64,000 nt of DNA from Scalesia atractyloides (GCA_947069175.1 CAMTDV010000012.1:39216341-39280340); one strand, 5' to 3'. Counted from the first letter of the stretch, positions 47,841 to 61,037 are shown. The notes: a model not told the origin generated them from the sequence alone. Numbers and translations: made by a program.

Positions 47841-50408
47841 TGTCACACCCTGATTTCCCGGTGGGCCCAGACTTGGGGCATATGCGTGACGATTGATATC
47901 AGTAATCACAAAGCACAACATAAGATGGGAATTTAAATTTAAAATAGTAAAGTACTAACATATAGGGTCCAAAGTTGTAAAAATAATATACAAATTGTTC
48001 GTACTAAACGATCAACAGGCGGACCGAATACGATGAAATATGACTTGAGACTAATAGGGTCTTTCGTGGAGTGCCAACTTCCAATATCTAAAGACCAAGC
48101 AGCTCCGGCCAATTCCGTATTTGCTATATAACCTACGCTTAGTCTTTTGAAAATACGTCAGTTTTCATTGGTAAATACAATTAACCGACTCTTTTGAAAT
48201 TCTCCTCAAAAGTTTATTTGATACATTTGGTATTTCATTTTAAAATAAACTGGGATAAAATAATGTCTCATGTTACCAATTTTACATGCTTGTCAATACA
48301 TATGGGGAACGGAAACTAAACGTTGGTACATGATTAATCGACAAACCACATTTTCAATATCATATAATATAGCATTAGTCGTTTGTCAGGTGTATGCCTA
48401 CACTAAGGATGAACACGGTACTTATTGGGTATCGAAAGTACCGGTACCGAGAAATGGGAAAAGTGGTACCAGTACCGAATACACCGGTTCAGTACTGATA
48501 TTTACAGGTGTTTTATTCGTAAATACTGGTACCAAAAAACGGGAAAAATAGGAACTGGTACCGAATATACCCATTACGGTTCGGTACCGGTACTCGGTAA
48601 CAAATGCTCATCCCTAGCCTACACTCCGCGCTTAGATCGTGGCCACCAGCAATTAAATGAGCCGACAATATCAACAAGATGGTCATATTAACCCCAATGT
48701 TTAAGTTATCAAGTAAAGATTAAAACGGGTTATTTAAATTTTGGACATCATTCTTCATTGATTCAATACCCGACCTTATAAAGGAAAATAGGATAAAAGT
48801 ATTTACATTTGCTAATCTTTACAAATCAAAGGCGTTAAGCAAAACCGTTAATCAAAGCAACTAATACAGGCACAATTTACTGGATGCTCCTATTCTGGAA
48901 TGAATAGAACTATGATCCGTTAGAATGTTAACGGGTCTTATGCAAGTCATTTGACTCTGACCGGTTAACTTTAATAAATACCTACGGTTCGCTAGATTAA
49001 GCATAGACCGGATAGAATGTGGTTTATACCCTTCCGAGTATAAGGACTTGTATAATATGGGTTAGATAACCATACATTCTGATTAGAACTGATTTGAAGA
49101 GGTTTTGACCCGATTCGGGCTAGTTTATATAGTTTATGCTATTTAACTAGTCGCGTGCGCATATGGGGTATCGGGTGATGACAAGTCCATAATGCTAAAA
49201 CATATTTCATTATATTACAATATCAGATTTAAACTCAGGATATGTGTACAATTGGTTTTAAAACACATTTTAGGCGATAAGGGCAATTTCGGCATTTTAG
49301 GCATAACATAAGGACTTTATCATAAAACTTATCAAATGATATGATCAAATGGCATAACCTCAGAGGGTTATTCCATACAATATTATGATCATATATCAAC
49401 CTTAATCCATGCACAAAATTTGACCAAACGGGTTAGAATCGGAAGTCAAAGTAGAAGTCAAAATGTTTAACTTTCGGTTGTGAAACTAGTTCTATGTAGG
49501 AAATGATGAGTTGGACATGATTGAATATGTCCTAATATGTTATATAAACCATTATAGTGTCAAAAGTTAAGGTTCCGATACTTAGAAACTTGATTAGCGT
49601 AATTTACAAAATTATGCATTTTGACTTTTATTTAAAACGACTTGGACTCGTCATTTCACCAACTTAAACGTGATCTTCAGAGGGTGTAATCACAAGGGAT
49701 TAAAAACATCACTATTATGATCATGTAGCCAAGTTCAATTCGAACTTTGGCTTAACCGAAATGGTCAGAACCGATAGTCAAAGCAAAAGTCAATTTGCTT
49801 GACTTTCGGCTATAAAGTAGCCTAGAAATGAAAAGATCTGAGATAGAACACTTAGAAGTGTTCAAGGAAAGTCCAAACTTCAGGTAGGAGACCTATTTGA
49901 TCAGAAGCTCTCCAGGAGATAGAGAGAAAGAATATGGAAGGTGCAAGTTGAAATGAAGCTTGCATAAGGCTATTTATACTTGAGTTTGAGCCCAAATATA
50001 AACAAGTGGCTCCTGAGGTGTTATGGAGATGATTAGTAGACCCGAGGTGTCTCAAGGACGGAGAAAGGTGGCTAAATTGCGAGATAGGTGGTAGGAGTAG
50101 CAGGCTGCAATTGCCAGCAAAACATTCTACTAGCGATACACTTGCGGACCGCAAGAGGTTAGGCCTTGCGGTCCGTAAGGGCTTCTAGTGCCCATTGTTT
50201 TCAAATGCCTTACGGACCACAAGACATATGCCTTTAGTCCATTAGGGACCGCCAGAAGCCAAATTTTGGAACTTTGTCACATTGGACCCCTCCATTTTTC
50301 TTCCTATTTTATACAAATTTATCCCTCTCGTCCAACATATCTGGAATATTTGAGAGTGTATCGGACACGTGTTGCCATATTATTCGTCATAAATTTTGAG
50401 GTATGACA
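47841..50408 (-). mobile_element. 3' LTR of gypsy element I
   Basis: Plus-strand start TGTCACACCCTGATTTCC, end TTTTGAGGTATGACA, followed by the inverse of a purine tract and by pol on the minus strand. No tRNA-like modules inside. A small DNA element sits in it at 48405-48616. Confidence 0.75.
48405..48616. mobile_element. hAT-type MITE with 9-base TSD
   Basis: The left end AAGGATGAACACGG and right end ATGCTCATCCCTA are imperfect inverted repeats. GCCTACACT flanks both sides (48396-48404 and 48617-48625). The interior is rich in GGTACCG palindromes. Confidence 0.8.
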
Positions 50409-52009
50409 TCCTCACCCTGTTAAAAAATCCCGTCCTTGAGATTTTATTCAAATAGATAGGGTCCTTTGGTCTCATATTAGATTTTATTCAAGGCCATGAC
50501 GGAAATCCCATTTGACTTTCACAATGGGGGTCAATTTCTTTGGAGCTTGTTAACCTGCCAATCCTCGATCGATAAAGGTTTCTCAATGAACCTTAGGTTT
50601 CATCAATTTACACATCATGGTGCGACATGGCTAGCGACAAATCAGCTAGACATTTATTCAGATTTGAAATGTGGAACATATCATGGAATCCACTTAGTTC
50701 TAAATCTCATAACACCTTTCCAAGGTGATACTTTTAATAAAACTTTGTCATCGATTTGGAACTTGGGAGGTTTTTGCCTCTTATCAGCATAACTCTTCTA
50801 CCTATCACAGGCAGCTTTGAGCCTATCACAAATTTTATAATCTTATCCGTAGTCTCAAGGACTATCTTATGCCCAGATAGTTGGCTTTCACCAACTTCAA
50901 CCCAACAGATTGGCGTTCTACATTTTATCCTATATAAGGCTTCAAATGGAGCGACCTTTATACTTGTATGATAGCTATTATTGTAAGAGAATTCACTAAG
51001 TGGTAGATGATCATCCCAACTACCACTTAGATCAATGACACATGCTCTCATCATGTCTTCCAAAGTTTGAATTGTGCGCTCACTCTAACCATCAGTCTGT
51101 GGATGGTAAGCCGTACTGAAATTCAATCGCGTGCCTAAATCATGTTAGAAACTTTTCTAAAAATGTGATGTATATCTGGTATCTTTATCGAATACGATGG
51201 ATATTGGCACGCATGAAGAGACACAATATTATCCACGTATGATTTGGCAAATTTGTCAGAACTGAAAGTTTCTTTAAATGGCAAAAAGTGGGCTGACTTA
51301 GTCATTCTGTCGACTATCACCCATATGATGTCCGCGTTTTGTCTTAGATAACTTGGTAATCAAATCCATGGTTACCATTTCCCATTTCCACATGGGAATT
51401 TCAAGTTGTTGTAGTTATCCTGACGGTTTCTGATTTTCAGCTCTTAACTTGCAAACACATCAGACATTTAGCTATATAGGTGTTAACTGTTCAATAGTTC
51501 CATCTAATCCTTCATTACGAGAATTTGCTTCTAATAAGGGTTGCTTTTGAACCTCAAGCAGTTTCTCACTTAAACTGGTTTGTAGTTCAATTATTTTAGC
51601 ATGAACTTTTATTAGTTTGTTTTTTCTTTACGGCTCAAGGTGTCAGCAACGACATTTGCGTTAATAGGATGATAACGAATCTCACATTCGTAATCTTTCA
51701 ATGTTTCCATCCAATGCCATTGCGCATATTTAAATCCTTTTGATTAAATATATGTTGGAGCCTTTTATGATCGGTGTATATTACACACTTTGTGCTGTAT
51801 AGAAAATGCCTCCATAAGTTTAGTGCAAATACCACATCACCCAGTGCTAAATCATGAGTGGTATAATTCTTTTCATGTAGTTTAAGTTGTCATGACGCAT
51901 AGGCAATCACCTTGCCTCTCTACATCAGTACGCATCCAAATCCTGTGTGCGAAGTATCATAGTAAACCATGAAGTCCTCAATCCCTTCGGGCAATGATAA
52001 TACTACAAC
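50409..52009 (-). pseudogene. Pol remnant of gypsy element I
   Basis: Minus strand, from right to left: RNase H end (YHPINANVVADTLS-like near 51660), integrase core (MIVDRMTKSAHFLPFKE, 51270-51320), then RACVIDLSGSWDDHLPL and EFSYNNSYHTSI (50960-51050). Stops and frameshifts throughout. RT and the 5' part are beyond element H, which is inserted at 52010. Confidence 0.8.
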
Positions 52010-53523
52010 TGTCACACCCTAACCCGCAGCGGAAATAGAAGTCGGGGCATGATTGGGCTTTCATCAAAGCTCATGACATTTACTATAATTAAGTTTCATA
52101 TTTATTATGTAAATTTAAAAGAGAATATCCAAACACATAGAAACATACAAACACTAGAAAAATTGTTCTAAACGAGACATGTTTTATTCATCTTCTAAAG
52201 CCAATCCTAAGTGTTCATCTCCTCAGCCTGTCCACCTGTATCATGTGTAAAATAAAAGTTTGGGTCAACAAAAGTTGGTGAGTGAATCCAAATTTAACAT
52301 TTAAACGAATTAGTTAAATTGGTTAAGTTAATAAAAGTGTGCATGGACCAAATATGAGCATATGTATATATAATCTAACCACAAACCACATAACATCAAC
52401 AATGTACACATGATCATGGTAAATGATGAACTATGAGATCAAGGCTCAATCAAACAGAGCCGATCTAATGAGGCACGCGATGCTCAACTCGTATCCAACA
52501 AGGAACTTGTCACACCCCGACCCGCAGCGGAATAAGAGTCGGGGCATAATTGGGTTATCACCAAAGCTCATGATGTTTACTAAAATGTTTCATATTTATT
52601 AAATTCAAATTACAACTTAAATATCCAAATCAAAATTCATACAATTACAAGGAAATGAAACTATGTAAATAATCCAAAGCTTAAACTGATTTATTCTTCT
52701 AGGCCTTCCTATGTGTTTCTTGCCTCAGCTGGATCACATGTATCATGTGTAAAACGGGGGATATTTTGGGTCAACAAAAGTTGGCGAGTGAACCTTGATA
52801 AAACATTGTTATTAATTTCTTGTTTTATTTAGTATGGAAAATTTGTGCAATAATCACATGTGAGCAAACATATATAAGCAAACAAACACAAACCACTTTG
52901 AAAGAGTATATGATATGAATGATGATGAATGTGAGATCAAGGCTCAATCAAACGGAGCCGATCTTATGAGGCACCTGATGCTCAACCCGTCTCCCACGGG
53001 GAACTGATGGGCCTAATGAAATGCGTGCACTGAAAATGATAAATCCAAACTACATATAATCCACACAACAATTGATACACATTTGATACACATTTGATCA
53101 TGGATATGATGGATGCACAAGTGTTTAAATATAATAAAGAATTAAACTACACATGATACACCCAAAACATGATTAAAACGAGGAATTGGTAGAGATTCAC
53201 TCACATTGGGTGCGTTCTTTGATGACGTTGGATGCGCACGAATTTTAGGATTTGATCGACGAGGGAAAAACTAACCTAAAATAATAACGAAATGATTCGG
53301 TAAATAAATGGGTTTTATTTGAGTTTAGTACTTTTAATTCATACTCTTAATGGGATTTTTAGACTTATTTTCGTGAGTTTAAGGAAGTTTTCTAACTTTA
53401 AAATCTTATTTTTAAGTATTTTTTTAAATGATTTTTCTGATTAAATAAATAAATAAAAAGAAATAAAAACGTTGACTTTTTTTGACCCCGTTGACCGTTG
53501 ACCGGTCGGACTGTGTGTTATAT

Positions 53524-56500
53524 TGTCACACCCTCAATTTCCACTTGCGGAGTTTTACCGCGAGGCGTGTGAACAAACCAGAATCTGAAACACTAGTACG
53601 TCGAACGACTCTACATGATTTGATAATACGTTTTCCAAAATCGTTCATTGTAGATTTTATATCAATTACCAATATTTAGCAGAGCATTAGTTTTAAAGTT
53701 TGAGCGGAAGCATAAATAAGTAGTGATGCGGGCGCCAACACAAACGCCAAAACAAAAGAAAAATCCCAAAACAATATTAATAAGTAAGACTCGATAAAAG
53801 ATGTCTTGTTCAATGCATGTGCGTGCACCTAGAGCTCCTAGTGTCCTGAGAAACATGTAAAGAAACAAGTGTCAACATTAAAGATGAGTGAGTTCACAGG
53901 TTTTCATAAATTTGTTTGTTCCGTTATAGTTTGTTTACTCCGTTATCCCCAACCCGGGATAACGTATCTGTTCCATTATTCCAATCCCGGAATAATAAGT
54001 TGTTGCTTCCAATAATATTCCCATCCCGGAATATTAGGTTGTTATTTCCATTATCCCCAACCCGGGATAATAAGTTGATGTTTCCAATATTCCAAACCCG
54101 GAATATTAAGTTGATTCGTAATTAAGTTCAATGTTAATATATATAGGTAGCTAGCCTAAAGTCATGTCACGTAAGTTCGCGATCGAAGCTGACTGTTGTG
54201 CCTCCGTTTTGCCAGGCCTATCACATGACCATGGCGGTGTTAGGCCAATTATTCACCCGTTGACCATACCAGGTCGGCTAGCGCGACTAGCTCGGATGGG
54301 GCTTGTCGGGCCCAGTAGTACTACTTATAATTCCCCCGCTATTTAACCCAAATACTAACGATCCGAGGAGATTGTGGAGGACTTAAGTGATAAAGCTGCT
54401 TAGTGACCATAACATTACATTAACATTAACTTAGTTACCGTATAGTTATGTGACGTTAAATTCGTATAACGTAAAGAGATTGAGTTTGAGAGTGTATACA
54501 TGTTTCTCCCCTGTTGTTTAAAAACCGGATAAAGTTAGGGGCCGTGAACTCACCTTTATTTGCTCGGTTAGTGTAGCAAAGATGTTATAAGAGAGGGGAC
54601 CGCTAGTTGCGTCCTAACAAACCAATTAATTACACGTCAGTGTGAAATCACACCAATACAAATTCCACACGCAATTTACTCACAAAGTGATACACACAAA
54701 CAACATATCTAACACTCAAACATGCATGCAAGTATTCTCATGTGATCATAGTAATCAAACAACTTATCATGAACATATTCCAAATCCATGCAACACTTTA
54801 ATGCATAAAATCACAAGTTATCAATTTTCTGCTTAACACTCATTAATCAGCTGTTTTCTAGAATTTTTATAAAATAGTTCTAACATTCCAAAAATTCCCA
54901 TATTTTTACAGTAGGTGACATTTATACCATAGAAATTTATATAATTTTTCCAAGTCCTAAATCTTTACCAATTAACCATAAATATTAATTCACTAAGCTG
55001 CAGTCAGATTTACCGCTTTCTGACTGCAGTCCACGGAAGAATTTATTTAAAAATTACTGATTGTCCGATTAACAAAATTCCAGTTGGAGTTGCCTGGAAA
55101 TTTCTATACCTAGTTGATGTACAAAAATCATGACTCAACTCCCTACTGATTTTAAAATCCAACTTGATAAACAACCAACAAAATTTCAGAATTTTCACAG
55201 CTTTAGCTACTGAACTTGTTTGGGCCTTTAAAAATATCAAACGACTTCAGAAAATTATGAATCCAGCGCCATTAGATTCCTTATTCAAATCTCTACGTTC
55301 TAGACCTCAGAAAATCCGTTTTTTCGACAACTATCGACCGAGTTACAGCCAGATGAAATCGGCTGTAACTTTTACTCAGCATCCTGATTCAGCATATCTT
55401 TATCATAAACTCGTGCAATCCCGTTCATGCGATTAATCTAGGCGATCTAAAACCGATTTCTAATCCTAGATTAATACCTAAATGCAAACCCTACTCATTA
55501 ACTCTAGTTTTTATCAATCAAACATACTCGCGACTTACAAGTTCCGCAACTATTATACATATAAACAACAATCAACTCAGCATATAATATCCGAAACAAC
55601 TAGTCATTCAAGCATATATATATCCGCACATGATCTTGTAATCAGAGATAACCCTAACCTTGGTTAACTAGGTAAACAAGCCGAGGTTTGGACAAGATTT
55701 ATCCGACTTTTCCAGAAAGATCACGACCGAGAGAACGTTGATAACGTGGGCTATTTTGTTGATCGACTAGAGGTGAACCAGGACAGATTTCGCGACTGAA
55801 TGAAGGTGAAGATGAAGACGGCTGCTGCTGCTGCGACCGAGAGGAAGAAGAGAGAAAGGCTGCTCCGTGTTTGCGATCACAAAGTGAGACAAGGCTGCCG
55901 ACGGCAGTTTTCTTTTAGGGTTTTGTGAATTGTGAATGGAACATGCATAAGTGTTAGTATATATAGGCGCAAAGAAGGTGAGGGTTACGGTTAGGCTTAA
56001 GCATATGTGGCCGATGATACTTGGATTGCTTTGGTTTGGGTTTGGGCTTGATCTCGCGGCCAAGGAATAGGGTGGGTTAGTTTGGGTTTAAATCATGTGG
56101 CCGATTAGTTTGAGTTTTGCATGCAATGGTTTTCGGTTTAGGTTGTTCTCGGCCGAGTAGTTAGAACTTTAGGTCTAGGTTTGATCTTGTTCTTGGCCGA
56201 AACATGTTTGGGCTGTTTTGGTTTGGTTTTGAACAAAGTAGATTTGCGGTCTTAGGCTTGATATCACGGCCAAGGACTTGGGTTTAAAGTTTAAACTTCG
56301 TTAATTCCTAGAGTCACAATAAATCAAAGCTGATACGTGTCGCGGTTCGGTTCAGTTCGTGTACATATCTATCATACTTACTCTATAACTAAAAATTCAC
56401 ACAACACAAACACACAACACGTATTCATTTAATTCGTGCACGCTTAATACTTAGCATATATATTATTCGACGAGTGTCGCGTTTTAAGTTATCCGAAAAA

Positions 56501-56739
56501 CCCGGGATATCACATTATCCCCATGTTGAAAGAATTTTCGTCCCGAAAATTGAGTAAACGCGGTTTAGCATGTAGCGTACACGTTTAGAGTGCCACGCAC
56601 AAAGAGTTAGTTCGTTAATGATGGTACGCAACGTTACGAGAAGTTCCCAAGTGTCATACACAAAGATTTCCAAGTGTCATGCACAAGAATTTAGTCAACA
56701 ATAGTACACGAAAGTATGAGAAATTTCTAGGTTGTCACA
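53524..56739 (-). mobile_element. Family-G LTR (copy G3) with a short internal remnant, inside L3
   Basis: LTR 53524-56514 (TGTCACACCCTCAATTTCC to GGGATATCACA on plus), then a purine-tract inverse (TTATCCCCATGTTG) and about 225 bases of internal DNA ending GGTTGTCACA. Flanks TATAT at 53519-53523 and 56740-56744. The start is the reverse complement of the G1 end (GGAGTTTTACC, GAGGCGTGTGA). Confidence 0.75.
53943..54107. repeat. Array of five perfect hairpins in LTR G3
   Basis: TTATCCC/GGGATAA (53943-53962), ATTATTCC/GGAATAAT (53975-53996), AATATTCC/GGAATATT (54014-54035), TTATCCC/GGGATAA (54051-54070), AATATTCC/GGAATATT (54086-54107). Loops are CAACCC-like. Spacing is about 32-40 bases. Confidence 0.9.
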
Positions 56740-56746
56740 TATATGC

Positions 56747-56821
56747 GCTGAGTGAGGTTCGAACTCGGGACCTCTCGTATACGTGCACGCAGCTCTACCA
56801 ACTGAGCTACGTGTCTAACCC
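56747..56821 (-). other. tRNA-like module m1 of L3
   Basis: Hairpin CACGTAGCTC/GAGCTGCGTG (56786-56813) and B-box GAGTTCGAACC. It starts directly at the right edge of the G3 insertion. Confidence 0.75.
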
Positions 56822-56907
56822 GAAATATTCTCTGTTTTAATTATATTTATATACTAATTAATTTTTAACTTATTTGGTTTTTTATTAAAAACGATTTATA
56901 CGGCCGA

Positions 56908-56990
56908 ACCGGTTACAGGGACCCGGAGTCGAACTCGGGTCCTTCGGTTCGAGTGCGCACAGCCCAACCAGTTGGGCTGTGTGTTAAATC
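56908..56990 (-). other. tRNA-like module m2 of L3
   Basis: The D-arm-like stem has changed to CACAGCCCAA/TTGGGCTGTG (56958-56981) and remains fully paired. The T-arm-like stem is GGACCCG/CGGGTCC (56919-56942). Confidence 0.78.
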
Positions 56991-57082
56991 TGTTTAACTT
57001 ATCGATTATATTACTCTTATAAACATTCTGTGACGTGATCTGATTAAGTTTTAAAAATGTTGGTTTTATTTCTGAAAGTCGG

Positions 57083-57157
57083 TACGCGTGCGATTCGAAC
57101 TCGGGACGTGTGTATTGTTTGCGCACACAGTCCACCGCTGGACTGTGTGTCTAACCC
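57083..57157 (-). other. tRNA-like module m3 of L3
   Basis: Stem CACACAGTCCA/TGGACTGTGTG at 57124-57149. B-box GAGTTCGAATC on the minus strand, within 57091-57102. Confidence 0.75.
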
Positions 57158-57877
57158 GTTTGAATATCTGATTTTAATTATACTTATACTTATTGTGACT
57201 TCATCTTCTTCGTTTAAGAATACAGAACAGTGAAATCCGACTGTTCTTGTTTAATCGTTCACGACCTAAACTTGATTGAAATGAACAGAGAAATAAATGA
57301 TATGGTATACCAGAACAGCGGGTTTGCTTCGGTTTTTCGGCAAGTGTCGTCGGCCCTGATTTGCGATGTCCGGCTGTATGAACTGTTTAACAGTTTTGAT
57401 TATTGATTTGAACGATTAAAACATAAATTAAGAGATAGCAGAGAAGTTTAGACAGTTATACCGACTGATGAATGAATACGGTTTTCTGACGATCGATTCC
57501 GGCAAAGTTCCGGCGAAATTGAAGTTTCCGGCGACGTGCTCTGGAAGGATTAAAGCTTCGAAAGAGAGTGCGATTCTGGGCGAAAAGGTTACCAGAGGTT
57601 TGGGTGGGTATTTATAAGGAGGAACAGGGTGTATTTGGTTCGAATTTGGGTCTTGATTCGTGGTCAAAGTTTTCCGGCGGTTATGACTAAAATTGAGGGT
57701 TAGACATCGGTTATAACCGATGTCGAAATTAGTTCAGGCGTTTCAGTCAAAGGAAACGGTCATAATTCGCGATAATCTCGGCTTTTCCGGCGACTGCGAA
57801 TTTGGGCGCGCTGATTACCGGTTTGACTTTCAGTTTCATTATAAGTGTTATTTGTTTTAATGTTTATCACAAAGACA

Positions 57878-57950
57878 GTGTGTGGCGGAGCGGTGTGTTG
57901 TGTGTTTTGGCTTGTGGGTGACCCGGGTTCGAAACCCGGCGTCTACATTG
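57878..57950 (+). other. tRNA-like module m4 of L3 (opposite strand)
   Basis: A-box TGGCGGAGCGG (57883-57893), B-box GGTTCGAAACC (57926-57936), and a run of eight T soon after 57950. Confidence 0.77.
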
Positions 57951-59332
57951 ATTTTTTTTATTCCTTATTTATTAGTAATTTTAAATTATGGTTTTTAAAT
58001 TCTAATATATTTATTAATTATGTATCGTTTAAAATTAATAACAACTATAAATACGCAACGAAAATTATAACTGGATATTTGATTGATAAACGAAGCGGGT
58101 TTTGAAAACCCGTTTTTCGACGGATGTTACAGAACTGATGGGCCTTATGTGAATGATTGCACTGAAATAATAAAATGTAACCACATATAACAACAACAAA
58201 AATTTACATACACATTAGATCATATAATGGTGTTAGCACAAGTGTTTGAATAAATAAAATATGTAAACAACACATGATACACCCCAAAACACGAATTAAA
58301 AAGGGGAATTTGTAAGGATTCACTGTCACACCTTGACCTGTAGCGGAAATGGTAGTCGGGGCGTGATTGGGTTTTCATCAAAGCTTATGACATTTACTAT
58401 AAAGTTTCATATTTATTATTTCCAATTTAAAAGGATAATTTACAACAATCACGTACACATACAAGCACAATATGTTTTAAATACATCATTCATGACTTCT
58501 TTATTTTTCTTCTAAGGCAATTTCCTATGTGTTCCTTGCTTCAACCCACCTGTATCATGTATAAAAATAGGGTTTTTGGGTCAACAAAATTTGGCAAGTG
58601 AATCTTATTTAAACAGTTTAAACGAATTAGTTATATTGGTTATTTAAATAAAAATGTGCATAAACCAAATATGAGTAAACGCATATGTAAATCTAACCAC
58701 AAACCACATATTAGCAATCAATGCACACACAAGCATGACAAATGATGAACAATGAGATCAAGGCTCAATCAAACGAAGCTGATCTAAAGAGGCACCTGAT
58801 GCTCAACTCGTCTCCAACGAGAAACTGATGGGCCTAATGAATGAATTGCACGCAACTGACAAAAATGTAAACACACAATACAACGAATAACATTTACATC
58901 ACACGTTAGATCATATAATGGTAATAGCACAAGTGTTTGAATAAACGAAATATATGAAACGACACATGATACACCCCAAAATATGAATAAAAAGGGGAAT
59001 TTGTAAGGATTCACTCACAGTGGATGCGTTTTTCTTGGATTGACGACGAACGCGCATGATTTTGGATTTAACCAACGAGAGAAACTAACCTAAATAATAA
59101 TGTAACAATCGATAAATAAATAAAAGTTATATTTTTGTTTATTTTTTTTTTTTTTATGTTTTTTTGTGAATTTTATTAATGCAAGTTTTTAATTTTTTTT
59201 AAAAACTTTATTTTTAAGTATTTTTGTTAAAACTAATAAGGAAAATGGAACTAATAACAAAATAAGTTAATAAAAAAATATGGCCTTGTCAGACCTGACC
59301 GGTCTGACCGGGTTATGTGCGTGAGTTTTTGG

Positions 59333-59408
59333 CAGCGTGTGAGGTTCGTACTCGTGACCTCCCGTAAACGTGCACACAGCTCTACCAACTGAGCTACGTG
59401 TCTAACCC
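59333..59408 (-). other. tRNA-like module m1 of L5
   Basis: Stem region 59373-59400 retains about 8 of 10 pairs. A-box TAGCTCAGTTGG intact. B-box degraded (GAGTACGAACC). Confidence 0.65.
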
Positions 59409-59515
59409 GAAATAATCCCTATTTTAATTATTCTTATATACTAGTTAGGATTTTTCAGAAATTTGTTTAATTAAAAGGGTTTTATTTTCTTCAAAATGTA
59501 ACCGGTCGCTGCTTC

Positions 59516-59590
59516 GCACACAACTCGAACTGGTATCTTGGACTTGCAATGCACCCAGCCCTACCAACTGGCCTGGGTGGCTAACCCGGT
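59516..59590 (-). other. tRNA-like module m2 of L5
   Basis: Stem CACCCAGCC/GCCTGGGTG (59552-59579) with one mismatch. B-box CAGTTCGAGTT. Confidence 0.65.
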
Positions 59591-59677
59591 TGTATCTCAG
59601 TTTTATTTCTTTTATATATTTACACCATGATATAATTTATTTACTTTAGAAAAAAATTTGTTAAGTAAACTGACCGC

Positions 59678-59752
59678 ACTTAGAAAGACTCGAACCCGGG
59701 TATCTTTGCTCGTGTTGCACACAGTCCACCACTAGACTGTGTGTCTAACCTG
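59678..59752 (-). other. tRNA-like module m3 of L5
   Basis: Stem CACACAGTCCA/TAGACTGTGTG (59718-59743), one mismatch. B-box GGGTTCGAGTC. Confidence 0.68.
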
Positions 59753-60326
59753 GTTAATCTTAGGATTTTAATTATATTAATTTACATTTAGAACTTTATC
59801 TTCTTCACCCCAAGAAACACAGAACCCGACTGTTATGTAAAACCATTTGATTTTCTTTGATTTGATCAGCAAACATAAATTAAATTTGAAAGAATAGATT
59901 TGTACCGAACAGGAGAGGGTTGTTATTCCTACTAAAGATTCCGGCGATACTTCCGGCGGTTACCCAAAATTTTCCGGCGACTCGCGGTGAGGTTTCAGAG
60001 AGAATTTGGGAAAAACAGAGAGTAGTGAGCGAGTTTCTGAATAGGTTGGGACTGCTATTTATAGGCGAATGGGAGTTTAATTTCAGATTTCAGTTACAAC
60101 CGTTTTTGGTCAAGAATTTGATTACCACATTGATTTATAACTGAATTGTGTTATGATTGAGTCATAATGTGTGATTGGAAAACGGTTTCAGTGGTTTAAT
60201 TCGCGATTGAAACAAGATTGAATGAGATTTGAGAGTTACAGTCGCTGATTTTTGGGCGGCTGTTCTTGAATTGATTTAAATGATTTGTTTTAGTATAAGA
60301 TTTATTTGTTTCACCTAAATGCACAA

Positions 60327-60405
60327 GGGTGCGTGTAGTCCAGTGGTATAGAGTGTGTTTTGTGTGGGGAAGGACCCGGGTTCGAAACCCGTAGTCCACA
60401 CCCCC
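60327..60405 (+). other. tRNA-like module m4 of L5, the most tRNA-like copy
   Basis: Starts GGGTGCG. A-box TAGTCCAGTGG (60336-60346), B-box GGTTCGAAACC (60379-60389), a near-complete T stem, 3' side CCACACCC roughly complementary to the 5' end, then six T. This is the only module where I can sketch an acceptor-like pairing. Confidence 0.7.
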
Positions 60406-60962
60406 TTTTTTGTTAATTTATTATTATTATTATTACTATAATTTTTTTAAACTTTTATTTATTGGTTTTATTTTTTTATTCCTTTATTTATTTAATATAT
60501 TACCTACCTAGTTTATTTATCAACCATAAAAATTATCTAACACAATTTATAGAATGAATAATGCGAAACGAAACATTTAATAAATTCTTGAATTTTAAAT
60601 GGAGCGGGTTTTTGGAATCCGTTTTACGATGAATGTCACATTCACTCACAATGGGTGCGTTTCTTAGAATTGATAGCGATGGTGCACGATTTGGGATTTA
60701 ACCGACGAGGGAAACTAACCTAAATAATCACGTAGTAATTCGATAAATAAATAAATTTTTAGTTGATAATGCTTTTTGTTGGATTTTTAGGTTTTTGTGG
60801 TACTATTACAAATTTTAAATTTTAAAAACCTTGTTTTTAAGTATTTTAATTGATTTTGAAATAATAATAAAGAATATTTGAAATAAATAATAAAATAAAT
60901 AAAATATAAAAAATGTTTGACCTTGTCAGGTCTGACCGGTCGGATCATGTTTACTTTTTGGC

Positions 60963-61037
60963 AACGTGTGAGGTTCGAACTCGTGACCTCCCGTATACGT
61001 GCACGCAGCTCTACCAACTGAGCTACGTGTCTAACCC
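60963..61037 (-). other. tRNA-like module m1 of L4
   Basis: Stem CACGTAGCTC/GAGCTGCGTG at 61002-61029, B-box GAGTTCGAACC. Well preserved. Confidence 0.75.

Larger units (their letters stand above)
52508..58131 (-). mobile_element. Solo LTR L3 inserted in L4, split by a family-G insertion
   Basis: Plus-strand start TGTCACACCCCGACCCGC, end GACGGATGTTACA. Flanked by GAACT at 52503-52507 and 58132-58136. Own sequence: 52508-53523 and 56745-58131. No internal region, so it is a product of LTR-LTR recombination. Confidence 0.9.
58324..60640 (-). mobile_element. Solo LTR L5 inserted in L4
   Basis: Plus-strand start TGTCACACCTTGACCTG, end GATGAATGTCACA. Flanked by TTCAC at 58319-58323 and 60641-60645. 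Most diverged of the five LTRs but with all four modules. Confidence 0.9.

Noticed and set aside
48270..48691. Two overlapping 90-residue plus-strand frames
   Set aside because: Produced by the GGTACCG-rich MITE and flanks. No protein signature.
53943..54107. Regular hairpin array as a CRISPR-like locus
   Set aside because: Stems differ from unit to unit, the sequences between them are not spacers, and the array lies inside a plant LTR.
55767..56063. 98-residue minus-strand frame in G3
   Set aside because: Ser/Pro-rich translation of LTR DNA near its promoter zone. No counterpart in G1 or G2.
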